From contig NZ_JBHOQV010000187.1 in NCBI RefSeq assembly GCF_042408735.1, forward strand, positions 67,188-131,187: DNA of 64,000 bases, in the 5' to 3' direction. Below, piece after piece: positions 32,682 to 41,029 of this stretch; position 1 is the stretch's first letter, and every line of letters starts with the position of its first letter. Made by a program: the position numbers and the translations under genes. Under the pieces are notes generated by a model that was not told the DNA's origin, did no database searches, and saw only the letters and a list, made by a program, of their open reading frames with translations. The stretch is from Thermogemmatispora sp042408735 (lineage in GTDB: Bacteria > Chloroflexota > Ktedonobacteria > Ktedonobacterales > Ktedonobacteraceae).

Positions 32682-33584
32682 ATGATGCGCGTGAAAGAAA
32701 GCGCGGAAGAGCGTGAACTTGAGCCTGGCACGCGGCTTGGCAACTATTCCCTGATTCGCCCGTTGGGGGAGGGGGGGATGGCGCGCGTCTATCTGGCGCG
32801 TCAGATCTATATTGAGCGTCTGGTGGCCATCAAGGTCCTGCGCCTGCGGGCCTCCGCGGAGGAGGCAGAGGAGCTGCGGCGCGAGGCCAGCCTGCTGGCC
32901 CGGCTGCCGGCGCATCCTCATATTGTGCAGATCTACGAATTTGGTTTTGCCGGTCCGGTGCCTTATCTCGTCATGGAGTATGCGCCTTACGGCAACATGC
33001 GCAACTACTGTGGGGACGGGGCCTGTCTGCAGCCGGGAGAGGCTTGCCGCTACCTGCTCCAGGCGGCGGCGGCCCTGCAGACGGTGCACAACTATGGGCT
33101 GGTGCACCAGGATGTCAAGCCGGACAACCTGCTGCTGGCCAGGCCAGACCACCTGCTGCTGAGCGACTTCGGGATTGCGGCCTCCCTGCGCCTGGCCCGT
33201 CTGAGAGCGACCCACACGCTGGTTGGAACCGCGGCCTACATGGCCCCTGAGCAATTTGAGGGGCGGCCCAGCACGGCCAGCGACCAGTATGCCCTGGCGG
33301 TGGTCCTTTACGAGTGGCTTTCTGGCAAGCCGCCCTTCGTTGGCTCGTTTGGGGAGCTGCGGCAGCTCCATCGGCGTCGGGTCCCGCTGCCGGCCCTGCG
33401 GACGCGTGTCCCCAGTCTGCCGCCGGCGATCGAGCCGGTCCTGGCGCGGGCCTTGGCGCGCGAGCCAGAGCAGCGCTATCCCTCGGTCTGGACCTTTGCC
33501 CGGGCCTGCCAGAGGGCCTTGCAGGGGGACGGCGGCCGCGACGACCGCGCCAGGCGGCGCCGCGGCCAGCCGCGAGACCCCTAG
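32682..33584 (+). CDS. Serine/threonine protein kinase with HQD catalytic loop
   Basis: This 300-residue soluble Hanks-type kinase has a glycine loop LGEGGMARVYLA, Lys51 in VAIKVL, and the catalytic loop VHQDVKPDN. Position 143 is Gln where nearly all such kinases have Arg (HRD), while Asp144 is kept. SDFGIAA, the GTAAYMAPEQ activation loop end and SDQYALAVVLYEWL follow. Without the HRD arginine, activation-loop phosphorylation may not be needed to switch it on. The C-terminal tail is short and basic, with no membrane helix or sensor. Starts at ATG 32682 or 32685 follow GGAGAGCGGAGGG; an upstream in-frame ATG at 32583 lacks a ribosome site. Confidence 0.88.
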   Translation: MMRVKESAEERELEPGTRLGNYSLIRPLGEGGMARVYLARQIYIERLVAIKVLRLRASAEEAEELRREASLLARLPAHPHIVQIYEFGFAGPVPYLVMEYAPYGNMRNYCGDGACLQPGEACRYLLQAAAALQTVHNYGLVHQDVKPDNLLLARPDHLLLSDFGIAASLRLARLRATHTLVGTAAYMAPEQFEGRPSTASDQYALAVVLYEWLSGKPPFVGSFGELRQLHRRRVPLPALRTRVPSLPPAIEPVLARALAREPEQRYPSVWTFARACQRALQGDGGRDDRARRRRGQPRDP

Positions 33585-33710
33585 CCGACGCTGGCCGAAG
33601 CCATCCTGCGGCGGGTGAGAGGCGGTGGACGGGGTGCAGGTGGACGGGCTGCCTGTACCTGGACCGTCTACAAGAGGGATGGCGCAAGGAGCTGTGGGCG
33701 GAGCCGATCT

Positions 33711-34562
33711 TTAGCTGTGGATGTGAGCGAAGAGGTCGTTTTCGCCCGGCAGGTCGGGGCCGACGCGTGTGGCGGCAAGCTGGTAGCACTCGTAGCCGCG
33801 CCAGCGCCGCTGAATCTCCTGGGGAATACGCGCCATGATCCCTACTGTCCCGAGCTGCGTCCGGTGACAGGCCCAGGCCTGGTCTTTGAGGTCCAACACC
33901 GCGGTGACGTCGAGGGCGACGCTGATCTGCTCGTCGGGAATGCCCAACTGATCGAGGTCGCTGCCGCGCAGGGCGGTTCCCTCCAGCGAAAGATCTTGCT
34001 CTTTGAGCCATTCGGCGAGGGCCCGGATACCGCTGCGGGGGAAGCCGGTGTAGTAGAGCTTCGAGACGGCATGCGCCGGCCCTAGCTCGGGATACTGGGC
34101 CTCATCGGCGGCGGCGTAGAAGGCCCCGGTCGTGTAGCGGTAGATGGCGATGTGGTCGGGATGACCGTAGCCGCCGGTTTCGTCGAAGGTCACCATGACT
34201 TGGGGGCGAAAGGCACGGATGATGGCGACCAGCTTGCCGATGACATCGGCAGGAGGAGCCTGGATGAAGGCCCGCGGGTCGTTGTTGTCTGGGGTGCCCG
34301 CCATGCCTGAGTCGCGGTAGTCCAGAAACCAGAGGTGCCGAATGCCAAGAACGTCGGCAGCGGCGCGCAGCTCTTGTTCACGTACCTGGCCGAGGTTCTC
34401 GGGCGTGGCGAGGACGGGGTCGGCAATTTCCCCTACTTCTCCCCGCGTGGCACAGACCAGGCCGGTCTCAACTCCCGCCTGTCCGTAAAGGATGAAGGCC
34501 CCGCTCATGCTGCCTTCATCGTCGGGGTGGGCGAAGACGCCCAGCAGTCGCCGTGTTGCCAT
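33711..34562 (-). CDS. PIG-L/LmbE family N-acetylglucosaminyl deacetylase
   Basis: The 283-residue protein is a zinc hydrolase of the PIG-L group. It has the metal and catalytic motif FAHPDDEGSMSGAF near the N-terminus and the second His motif YGHPDHIAIYR, with the TRGE segment (ATRGEVGEI). The length and the RDSGMAG motif fit the MshB/Mca branch that deacetylates GlcNAc-inositol or cleaves thiol S-conjugates, as well as related sugar deacetylases; the exact substrate is unknown. The gene is convergent with the HQD kinase and starts with ATG 34562 after GGGGATAGAG. Confidence 0.88.
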   Translation of the reverse strand: MATRRLLGVFAHPDDEGSMSGAFILYGQAGVETGLVCATRGEVGEIADPVLATPENLGQVREQELRAAADVLGIRHLWFLDYRDSGMAGTPDNNDPRAFIQAPPADVIGKLVAIIRAFRPQVMVTFDETGGYGHPDHIAIYRYTTGAFYAAADEAQYPELGPAHAVSKLYYTGFPRSGIRALAEWLKEQDLSLEGTALRGSDLDQLGIPDEQISVALDVTAVLDLKDQAWACHRTQLGTVGIMARIPQEIQRRWRGYECYQLAATRVGPDLPGENDLFAHIHS

Positions 34563-35027
34563 AGTTCTCTATCCCCTTTGTACGAGCTAGCTGCGTGGAA
34601 CCTGCTCTACTCTAACACCGCCGCCGCCCTCTGTCAATTGTGGCCGCTGAGCCGCTGCCTGGTCGGCTGCAATGCCTTTCTCCTATCCCTAAAGGTTAGA
34701 GAAGGAGATTGCAATAATACTCTATCTTTTCGGAGAAAAATGTGGTACACTGAACGGGGTGAGAGCCGCTGGCCAGGTCTATCCTGGGGCTGGTGTCCTG
34801 CGGTCGGCCGACCGTATGGTTGCCAGGCTGGCCTGGCCCGGCGGCAGCGGGGGGCGTGGGCCGCATGGCGGCAGGTTCTGGCTGGTGGGGTGCTCGCTTC
34901 CTTGAGGGTGAGCCAGTCAGCCAACCAGGACGGCCAGTTCATCTGTCTGGTTGGCCTGGCTGATTGCCTTCCTGGCTATCTGCCTGCCTGTTGAAGGCGA
35001 GCCGACTTTGTGCAAGGAGAGAGATTG
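34563..35027 (+). other. Intergenic region with phoU promoter candidate
   Basis: About 465 bases without a gene. An extended -10, TGGTACACT (hexamer about 34745-34750), follows AT-rich sequence at 34705-34742, with no good -35. Downstream are repeated GGC/GGCTGG and GCCTGGC tracts (34820-34990) of no clear function. Confidence 0.4.
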
Positions 35028-35834
35028 ATGACTCGAACGTTGCTGGATAAAGAGCTACAGGAGCTGGATCAGCAGATCAATCAGCTTGGCGCGATGGTTG
35101 ATGAGGCGCTCAAAAACGCGCTGGAGGCTTTGCGCACAGGCGACCAGGCGCGCTCGGGCATGGTGATAGAGGCGGATGCGCGCGTTGATAGCCTGCGCGC
35201 GGCCATCGAAGAGCATACGATTCGCTTGCTGACCCTTCAGCAGCCGCTGGCGGGCATGGATCTGCGCTATCTGACGGCGGCTCTCTCGATCGCCGGCGAT
35301 CTGGAGCGTATTGGCGATGGGGCGGCGGGCATCGCGACGATCATTCTGCGCATGGTGCCCCTGCGGGCCGAGGTGGCCTCTCTGGTGGAGGTTGACAGCC
35401 GCCTGGCCGGAGGCGACGCCGAGAGCGGACCGGGCCAGGGGCCGGCGGCGGGACGGCAGGAGCATCATCGGGTCAGCGAGGCCTCGATTATGCAGGGCAT
35501 TCTCGATCTGGGTCAGGAGGCGCGGCGCGTTCTGCAGGGGACGATGCAGGCTTTCAGTGAGCGCGATGCGGCGGCGGCCCGCCATCTCTGGCAGGAGGAT
35601 GACGTGGTCGATGTGCGCTATCATCTGGTGCGTCATGATCTGATGGCCATGCTGGCCGGGGCGCAGGCTATCCCTGCTCTTCAGAGCGATCCGCGCATCT
35701 TGCAGCGCGCGACGTACCTGCTTTGGATTGCCCATAAGCTGGAGCGCGTCGCCGATCATTGCACCAATATCTGTGAGCGCATTGTCTTTATTGTGGAGGG
35801 GGAGGCCGCCATCGCCGAGCGCGAGCAGGAGTGA
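35028..35834 (+). CDS. phoU: PhoU family phosphate-signalling protein
   Basis: The 268-residue protein has the two three-helix bundles of PhoU. The first starts LLDKELQELDQQINQLGAMVDEAL and has DLRYLTAALSIAGDLERIGDGAAGI. The second ends in LLWIAHKLERVADHCTNICERIVFIVEG. The E-R-(I/V)-(G/A)-D metal-binding motifs (ERIGD, ERVAD) are both present. A Gly/Ala-rich linker of about 30 residues, with GDAESGPGQGPAAG, separates the halves and is longer than usual. PhoU modulates PhoR/PhoB signalling and phosphate uptake; no pst genes are nearby. AAGGAG at 35014-35019 is 8 bases before ATG 35028. Confidence 0.92.
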   Translation: MTRTLLDKELQELDQQINQLGAMVDEALKNALEALRTGDQARSGMVIEADARVDSLRAAIEEHTIRLLTLQQPLAGMDLRYLTAALSIAGDLERIGDGAAGIATIILRMVPLRAEVASLVEVDSRLAGGDAESGPGQGPAAGRQEHHRVSEASIMQGILDLGQEARRVLQGTMQAFSERDAAAARHLWQEDDVVDVRYHLVRHDLMAMLAGAQAIPALQSDPRILQRATYLLWIAHKLERVADHCTNICERIVFIVEGEAAIAEREQE

Positions 35835-35963
35835 GTGCCGGGCCGGGCGGGCGGCTCTCGCTCTGGTCATAGGGGCGGCGCGCGGACGAGCGAGGCGCGG
35901 ACGAGGGAGGGGACAAGAGGGCGCCGGATGGAACGGGCCTCGCCGCCCGCCGGCGACTCTTCG

Positions 35964-35992
35964 TTGCGCCTCTGGGGCGACTGTGCTACACT
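35964..35992 (+). promoter_or_regulatory. Promoter of the carbonic anhydrase gene
   Basis: TTGCGC at 35964-35969 and TACACT at 35987-35992 are 17 bases apart. The ATG is about 130 bases downstream. The fit and spacing are good. Confidence 0.55.
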
Positions 35993-36123
35993 GGGACTCA
36001 TCCATCTAGCTATCCCACTCACTCGTTGGGGGGCTGCCCGGCGAGCGTGGCGACAGCGACGGCCACGGCGTGCGCCGCCGCTCCGCCCGGACCGCAATCT
36101 TTTTCGTTCGAAAGAGGTACCTT

Positions 36124-36711
36124 ATGCTGGATGAGGTTTTAGAGCATAATCGTCGCTTTGTGGAAGAGCACCGACTGACGCCGCTGAGCCATTTGCCGCG
36201 ACGGCGGACGGCGGTAGTGACCTGTATGGACTGCCGCCTGGTGGGCTTGCTGGAGCAGGCGCTCGGGCTGGAGCGCGGCGATGTTGTCGAGCTGCGCACG
36301 GCGGGGGCGACGGTGGCCGTTCCTGGGCGCGCTGGGGAGGGGGTCAACAGCGATCTGGTTCGCTCGCTGGCCGGAGCCATTTATTTGCTTGGTGTGCGCC
36401 AGGTGCTGGTGGTCGGCCATACAAACTGTGGCCTGGCTCATGTGGATCCGGTGGCCCTGACTGGTGCCATGCAGGCCCTGGGAGTTGATCCGCAGGGCCT
36501 GATTGAGCGCTATGGTCTGGGCGATCAGGCCGGCCTGGTCCGCTGGCTGGGAGCTTTCTCTCAGGTAGAGGAGAACGTGCGCGAGGTGGTAGATTTTATC
36601 CGCAATAGCCCCTTCCTGCCCAAACTGCCGGTACATGGCCTGGTGATCGATGTAGTGAGTGGCAGGCTGGAGCTGGTCGACCGCGATAGGCGCCCGGGGC
36701 TGGCCGGCTAG
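36124..36711 (+). CDS. Beta-class carbonic anhydrase
   Basis: The 195-residue zinc enzyme interconverts CO2 and bicarbonate. Ligands and the catalytic dyad are visible: Cys34, Asp36 and Arg38 in CMDCR, and His99 and Cys102 in VGHTNCGLAH. Length and motif order fit the short, type II-like beta-CA branch. There is no signal peptide, so it is cytosolic. AAAGAGG precedes ATG 36124. It lies between phoU and an exonuclease gene, both on the same strand but with their own promoters, so I see no operon link. Confidence 0.93.
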   Translation: MLDEVLEHNRRFVEEHRLTPLSHLPRRRTAVVTCMDCRLVGLLEQALGLERGDVVELRTAGATVAVPGRAGEGVNSDLVRSLAGAIYLLGVRQVLVVGHTNCGLAHVDPVALTGAMQALGVDPQGLIERYGLGDQAGLVRWLGAFSQVEENVREVVDFIRNSPFLPKLPVHGLVIDVVSGRLELVDRDRRPGLAG

Positions 36712-36863
36712 AGCTGGGGCCAGGCTCGCCTGTTGAAGGAAGGGGCGAGGGCCGCTGAGGTCTGGTCACTGGGGTGGCCGGGCCTCGCTGCGCCAGGCCT
36801 TCTCATGGCCGCGCGACTGACCCCCTGGGCATGGTGGGGGTGCAACTGTGGTCTGTACGTCAG

Positions 36864-36882
36864 CACAAAAATCTGTTATAGT
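36864..36882 (+). promoter_or_regulatory. Extended -10 promoter of the exonuclease gene
   Basis: TGTTATAGT (hexamer 36877-36882) is an extended -10. The 17-base string CACAAAAATCTGTTATA (36864-36880) covers it and recurs with one change before the TPR gene at 61360. The coding start is about 55 bases downstream. Confidence 0.5.
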
Positions 36883-36936
36883 GGGAGACACCTCCGGGTT
36901 GATAGTCAGGTATCGTTGCTAGCTTTTGTGACCAGG

Positions 36937-38130
36937 ATGGCAGAAGCGTTGAAAGACAGAGATGCTTCGCCGGAACCAGGCGTTCAAGAGAAAGTTCAGC
37001 CGGGTTATCTTGGCCCGACGCCTCCGCTCGGTCGCCCGCCGGCCAAAGGGCGGCGCACCTACGTAGAGCGACCCGAGCAATTGCTCGCTGCTGTCGAGGT
37101 CTTACGCACGGCCCGCATTATCGGTGTTGATGCCGAGTTTGTTCAGGGCCGCTCACGGCTCCTGGGCGAGAATGGCCCTTCCCATCGTCTGGCGCTGCTG
37201 CAGTTGGCGATCGATGGCCAGTGCTTTGTGATCGATGCCTGGCGCCTCGCCGATCTCTCCCCTCTGGCGGTGGTCACCGAGAACGCCGAGATCAGCATTC
37301 TGCTGCATGGGGCGGGCGCTGATCTGCATGTGATGGCCGAGCGTGGCCTGAATGTGGCGCACTACTTTGATCTGGAGGCTGCCAGCCGCTCGATTTTCGG
37401 CCAGAACGAGTCGTCGCTGGCGGCGATGCTGCAGCGGGCCTTTGGCATCCACCTCGATAAGAGCCTGCAGCGCACCGATTGGGCGCGGCGCCCGCTGCCG
37501 CCGGCAATGGTGGCCTATGCGGCGCGAGACGCGGAGATGACCCTGGCCCTCTACTACTGGCTGGATGAGCACTATCACGATATTCTGGTGCTCCATGAGT
37601 ATGTCGGCGAGCTGGAGCCGGTCGCCGGCTGGATTGAGCCGTTTCTGCGGGGGTCATCGTCGCTGCCCGCCGAGCTGGCGGTGGCCGAGGCCCGCGAGAA
37701 GGGTCTGCTGAGCGAGGAGCAGATCTACGCCGATTGCCGGGCCGCTCTGGCGAGCTTGCGTCATCCCATGCGTCGCAGCCGGCTCCTGCGTCTGATCGCC
37801 GATCTCTCGCTGACTGGCCTCGCGCCCGAGCTGGAAGCCTTGCTCAGGGCGCCAACCTCCGATGAGCGCGCCGCCGCCGCGCGCGCTCTGGGCCGTCTGG
37901 GGCACCAGAGCAGCCGCGAGGCGATCCGCGCGCTTCTGCAGGACCCCGTTTACGATGTGCGCAAGGCCGCGCAGTCTGCCCTGCGTACCCTCAGCGCTTC
38001 GCCTCGTCCGCTGACGGCGCAGCCGACCCGTCTCACCGATGGTGCGCGCAGTTGGACCATCGGTGAGAGCGATGATGCGGCTGGCGACAGCGATTGGAAG
38101 GCCCGCCTCCGCTCACTTATGGATGAGTGA
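36937..38130 (+). CDS. RNase D-like DEDDy 3'-5' exonuclease fused to HEAT repeats
   Basis: The 397-residue protein has a DEDDy exonuclease domain. Exo I is GVDAEFVQ (Asp65, Glu67), Exo II has Asp129 in HGAGADLHVM, and Exo III is YAARDAEMTL (Tyr194, Asp198). The region fits RNase D, with LLQLAIDGQCFVID and KSLQRTDWARRPL. Instead of the two HRDC domains of RNase D, the C-terminal part (about 270-350) has helical repeats such as DERAAAARALGRLGHQSSREAIRALLQDPVYDVRKAAQSAL, the HEAT/PBS-lyase pattern. It probably trims structured RNA 3' ends, with HEAT repeats for targeting. ATG 36937 or GTG 36928 are possible starts. The 3' end overlaps the convergent PTPS gene by 14 bases. Confidence 0.9.
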   Translation: MAEALKDRDASPEPGVQEKVQPGYLGPTPPLGRPPAKGRRTYVERPEQLLAAVEVLRTARIIGVDAEFVQGRSRLLGENGPSHRLALLQLAIDGQCFVIDAWRLADLSPLAVVTENAEISILLHGAGADLHVMAERGLNVAHYFDLEAASRSIFGQNESSLAAMLQRAFGIHLDKSLQRTDWARRPLPPAMVAYAARDAEMTLALYYWLDEHYHDILVLHEYVGELEPVAGWIEPFLRGSSSLPAELAVAEAREKGLLSEEQIYADCRAALASLRHPMRRSRLLRLIADLSLTGLAPELEALLRAPTSDERAAAARALGRLGHQSSREAIRALLQDPVYDVRKAAQSALRTLSASPRPLTAQPTRLTDGARSWTIGESDDAAGDSDWKARLRSLMDE

Positions 38131-38551
38131 GTGGCTGGCGCTCGCCCCGGTAGCTGGCGCTGTTGTTGTCGGTCTCGATCAGCCTGACCTCATAGAGCAG
38201 TCCCGCGGGGAGCACTGCCTCCAGCCGCTCCCAGAACTTGATGACCAGATTCTCGGTGGTGGGAATGCTTGTGCGCAGCCAGGGCACGTCGTAGTTGAGA
38301 TGGCGATGGTCGACCTGGTCCACGATTTCGCGATGCATCAGCTCGCGCAGCTCGGCCAGGTTCATGAGCATGCCCGTGCGCGGGTCCGGTTCGCCGCGCA
38401 GGGTGACCTCCAGGGTGTAGTTGTGTCCGTGCCCGTTAGGATTGGCACATTTGCCGTACAGTTCCCAGTTCTCGCGCTCGCTGAGGGCCTCGCTCCAGAG
38501 GCGGTGCGAGGCGCTGAAGGTGGCGCGACGTGTTAAGTAGACGGTTGCCAT
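38117..38551 (-). CDS. 6-pyruvoyl-tetrahydropterin synthase/QueD family protein
   Basis: The 144-residue protein has PTPS hallmarks. Zinc histidines are in FSASHRL and NGHGHNYTLEV, with the catalytic Cys a few residues earlier (YGKCANPNGHGH). DHRHLNYDVP and the final ETDNNSASY supply the pterin-binding Glu. It converts dihydroneopterin triphosphate to 6-pyruvoyl-tetrahydropterin or to 6-carboxy-tetrahydropterin (QueD, for queuosine). The CANPNGHGH spacing is the PTPS-like form. No queC/queE neighbours are present, so the product is not fixed. The gene overlaps the exonuclease end on the opposite strand. Confidence 0.9.
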   Translation of the reverse strand: MATVYLTRRATFSASHRLWSEALSERENWELYGKCANPNGHGHNYTLEVTLRGEPDPRTGMLMNLAELRELMHREIVDQVDHRHLNYDVPWLRTSIPTTENLVIKFWERLEAVLPAGLLYEVRLIETDNNSASYRGERQPLTHP

Positions 38552-38707
38552 AGTCCCTTTCTTAATCTCCCGTCCTATCCCCCTCTCCCGTCCTGTCCCC
38601 CGACTTGCTGACTGCTACGGCTGACAGAGGGTGAAGGGCCATCTGCCAGCGCTGCGCTGGGCTGGGCTTCTTTTGTGTTTTCCGTCTGGGTATGGGGGAT
38701 GGCTGGG

Positions 38708-39421
38708 CTAGGCGTTGCTGTAGATCTCCAGATTGGTTCCGCTGAGCCGGCGCCCGCTGTCGTCGGCCAGGAAGAGCAGGATCTCGGCCATCTCCTCGGC
38801 GCTCATGCCGGGCTTGAGATGGGGAGCGGCCTGGCGCAGCATCTCGGTGTCGACGGCCCCTGGGCTGACGGCGCAGACGCGGATGTTGTGGGCCTTGCCT
38901 TCCAGTGCCAGGATTTCGGTCAGGCTGGCGACGCCGGCCTTGGAGACGTTGTATGCGCTCAGGCCGGGAAATTTTTCGACGCCCTTGACGCCTGAGAGGG
39001 AGGAGATGTTAATGATGACGCCCTGACCCTGCTCGGCCATCAGGCGGAAGGCCGCCCGGCAGCAGAGGAAGGTCCCACGCAAGTTGACGGCCAGCACGCG
39101 ATCCCAGGTGGCCACCTCCATTTCGCGAAAGGGGCAGACGGCCACAATGCCGGCGCTGTTGATGAGAATGTCGACGCGCCCGTAATGGCTGCGGGCCTCT
39201 TGAAAGAGGCGCTCGACGTCCTCTTCGCGAGCCACGTCTCCGACAACGGCCAGGGCGCTGCCTCCCTGGCGCTCGATGCGCGCCCGCGTCTCGTGAAGGT
39301 GCTCCGGGGTGCGGCTGAAGAGGACGAGGCGGGCCCCCTCGCGGGCGAAGCGCTCGGCGGTGGCACGCCCGATGCCGCGGCCCGCTCCAGTGATGACGGC
39401 GACACGATCTTTGATACTCAT
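38708..39421 (-). CDS. Short-chain dehydrogenase/reductase, FabG-like
   Basis: The 237-residue NAD(P)-dependent oxidoreductase has GAGRGIGRATAERF (TGxxxGxG cofactor loop), NSAGIV (NxAG motif), and the active-site Ser in ISSLSGV with YNVSKAG (Tyr-x3-Lys). PGAVDTEM follows. Arg in FSRTPEH after beta-2 favours NADPH. The substrate is unknown. The TATAAT box lies 7 bases before the ATG and no ribosome binding site is present, so the mRNA may be leaderless. It is divergent from the glycosyltransferase gene. Confidence 0.93.
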   Translation of the reverse strand: MSIKDRVAVITGAGRGIGRATAERFAREGARLVLFSRTPEHLHETRARIERQGGSALAVVGDVAREEDVERLFQEARSHYGRVDILINSAGIVAVCPFREMEVATWDRVLAVNLRGTFLCCRAAFRLMAEQGQGVIINISSLSGVKGVEKFPGLSAYNVSKAGVASLTEILALEGKAHNIRVCAVSPGAVDTEMLRQAAPHLKPGMSAEEMAEILLFLADDSGRRLSGTNLEIYSNA

Positions 39422-39428
39422 GTTCGGA

Positions 39429-39434
39429 ATTATA
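39429..39434 (-). promoter_or_regulatory. Extended -10 giving a leaderless SDR transcript
   Basis: Reading the minus strand, TGCTATAAT ends 7 bases before the ATG of the SDR gene. Transcription would start at or next to the A of the start codon. No Shine-Dalgarno sequence exists between them. Confidence 0.5.
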
Positions 39435-39487
39435 GCAAAGGTGGGCGGGCTTTTTCATGCCAGCCTGCGACTATGCCGCGAAAGGAT

Positions 39488-39517
39488 TTGACAGCCACCG
39501 GGCTTGTGGCGCACAAT
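39488..39517 (+). promoter_or_regulatory. Promoter of the GT4 glycosyltransferase gene
   Basis: TTGACA at 39488-39493 and CACAAT at 39512-39517 are 18 bases apart. The start codon is at 39603, so the leader is about 80 bases. Confidence 0.55.
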
Positions 39518-39602
39518 GCTCCTGATAGGAGCGAGCGCACTGAGGCGGCTCGCTCGCTCCTGCCGGAAGAGGAGAAGCAAAGGTTGTGAAGATGAGGCGA
39601 CT

Positions 39603-40847
39603 ATGCGACTGGCGCTGATTGCCCCCTGGGTGGTGGCGCCGCCGATCGTTGGTGGGCTGCAGATCCGCTTTTATCAGCTTCAGTCTTTGCTGGCGCGCCT
39701 GGCGGGGAAGCAGGGGCTGGCGGTCTGGGACCTGCGCGAGGGCGGCCCCGTCTCGCTCGAGGAGCTGCCGCCTTCCGATCCGCGCCGTCCCGAGCTGGCC
39801 GCCTTTGTGCCTCCGCGTGGCGTCCGCGCTCTGGGGCTGCGCTTGCTCCACCTGTGGCCAGGCTATGTGGCTTCCTCTCTGGCCGACCAGCGTCGGCGCC
39901 TGCTGGACTGGCTGGGGCGGGAGCAGGTGACGCATGTGGTGCTGGTGCATCCCTATGCCAGCGAGCTGGCGCCGATCTTGAAGCGGCGCGGGCTGCGCGT
40001 CTTTATCGATTGCCATAATGTGGAGAGCGAGCTGGCGCTGCAGTTGGCGGAGCTGGCTGGCTCGCCGCGCGAGGCGGAGGAGGCGCGCTTGCGCTATCTG
40101 GTCTTTCGGCGGCGCGAGCGCCGCTGCTTTCCCGCCGCCGATGAGGTCTGGCTGCCGTCGGAGGAGGACGTCAGCCGCCAGCGCCAGGTCTGCTCGCCGG
40201 CTCCCGCCCTGCGGCTGCGGGTTGTGCCGAATGCCCTCGATCTGCGTCAGTACGAGCCGCCTCGAGAGCTGGCGTCACTCGCAGGCGAGGAGGAGGCGCT
40301 CGATATCGTCTATCCGGCGGAGTTCGGCTATGGTCCCAATGTCGAGGCGGCGGCCCTGCTGAGTGAGCACATCCTGCCCGCCGTGCGCCGTCATTGTCCG
40401 CGGGCGCGACTGGTGCTGGTTGGGCGCGATCGCTATGGGTTGGTAGCCCGCTTGCGCAAGGAGCCGGAGGTCCTGGTTACCGACACCGTGCCGGACGTGC
40501 GACCGTATCTGGCGCGGGCGGCGGTGGTGCCGGTGCCGCTGCGACATGGTTCGGGGACCCGCTATAAGATCCTGGAGGCTTTGGCGCTGGAGCGGGCCGT
40601 GGTGACGACGCCGCGCGGGGCTGAGGGGCTGGCCTTGCGCGATGGTGAGCATGTGGTGGTGCGCGAGCTGGAGGATTTCGCTGAGGCGATCGTGACCCTG
40701 CTGCGCGATCGGCACCTGGCGCGCCAGCTTGGGCGCAACGGACGGCGCCTGGTCGAGGAGCGCTATTCCTGGGAGGCTTTGGAACCTGTGCTGCGCACGG
40801 CCCTGACCGCGTGTCGCTCGCTGTCGGGGCGGAGTGGTGCTTGTTGA
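39603..40847 (+). CDS. GT4-type glycosyltransferase
   Basis: The 414-residue protein has a GT-B fold. The N-terminal acceptor half starts MRLALIAPWVVAPPIVGGLQIRFYQL and includes the FIDCHNVESEL loop of this group. The C-terminal half has VVPNALDLRQYEP, a GYGPNVEAA segment, VLVGRD, the late GSGTRYKILEALALERAVVTT motif with the E-x-E-like signature, and VEERYSW. Such enzymes transfer sugars to lipids or polysaccharides in envelope synthesis. No membrane segment is seen. GAGG is just upstream of ATG 39603, and an earlier ATG at 39504 lies near the promoter. Its stop overlaps the next promoter. Confidence 0.9.
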   Translation: MRLALIAPWVVAPPIVGGLQIRFYQLQSLLARLAGKQGLAVWDLREGGPVSLEELPPSDPRRPELAAFVPPRGVRALGLRLLHLWPGYVASSLADQRRRLLDWLGREQVTHVVLVHPYASELAPILKRRGLRVFIDCHNVESELALQLAELAGSPREAEEARLRYLVFRRRERRCFPAADEVWLPSEEDVSRQRQVCSPAPALRLRVVPNALDLRQYEPPRELASLAGEEEALDIVYPAEFGYGPNVEAAALLSEHILPAVRRHCPRARLVLVGRDRYGLVARLRKEPEVLVTDTVPDVRPYLARAAVVPVPLRHGSGTRYKILEALALERAVVTTPRGAEGLALRDGEHVVVRELEDFAEAIVTLLRDRHLARQLGRNGRRLVEERYSWEALEPVLRTALTACRSLSGRSGAC

Positions 40848-40870
40848 CATGACTTGGCATCTGTTATAAT
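40841..40870 (+). promoter_or_regulatory. Promoter of the DUF4388 gene
   Basis: TATAAT at 40865-40870 has an extended TG (TGTTATAAT). TTGACA at 40844-40849 is only 15 bases away, while TTGTTG at 40841-40846 gives 18. The TTGACA overlaps the stop codon of the upstream glycosyltransferase gene. Confidence 0.55.
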
Positions 40871-40973
40871 GCACCAGGTGTACTCTTCGTAGCATCAGGC
40901 AGACATGGGGCGCTGGCTGGCCGGCGGGACCGAGTGTCGGAAGAGGTTGGTGAGTGGGTTGGTTGGTTGATGT

Positions 40974-41005
40974 GGTGCGGTGCGGTGCGGCGCGGTGCGG
41001 TGGCG
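40974..41005. repeat. GGTGC-type short tandem repeat
   Basis: The unit GTGCG repeats with little change in the leader of the DUF4388 gene (for example at about 40976-41000). It is non-coding if translation starts at 41030. Such tracts can vary in length between strains. Confidence 0.4.
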
Positions 41006-41029
41006 GCAAGTCCCATTCGAGGGGGAAGT

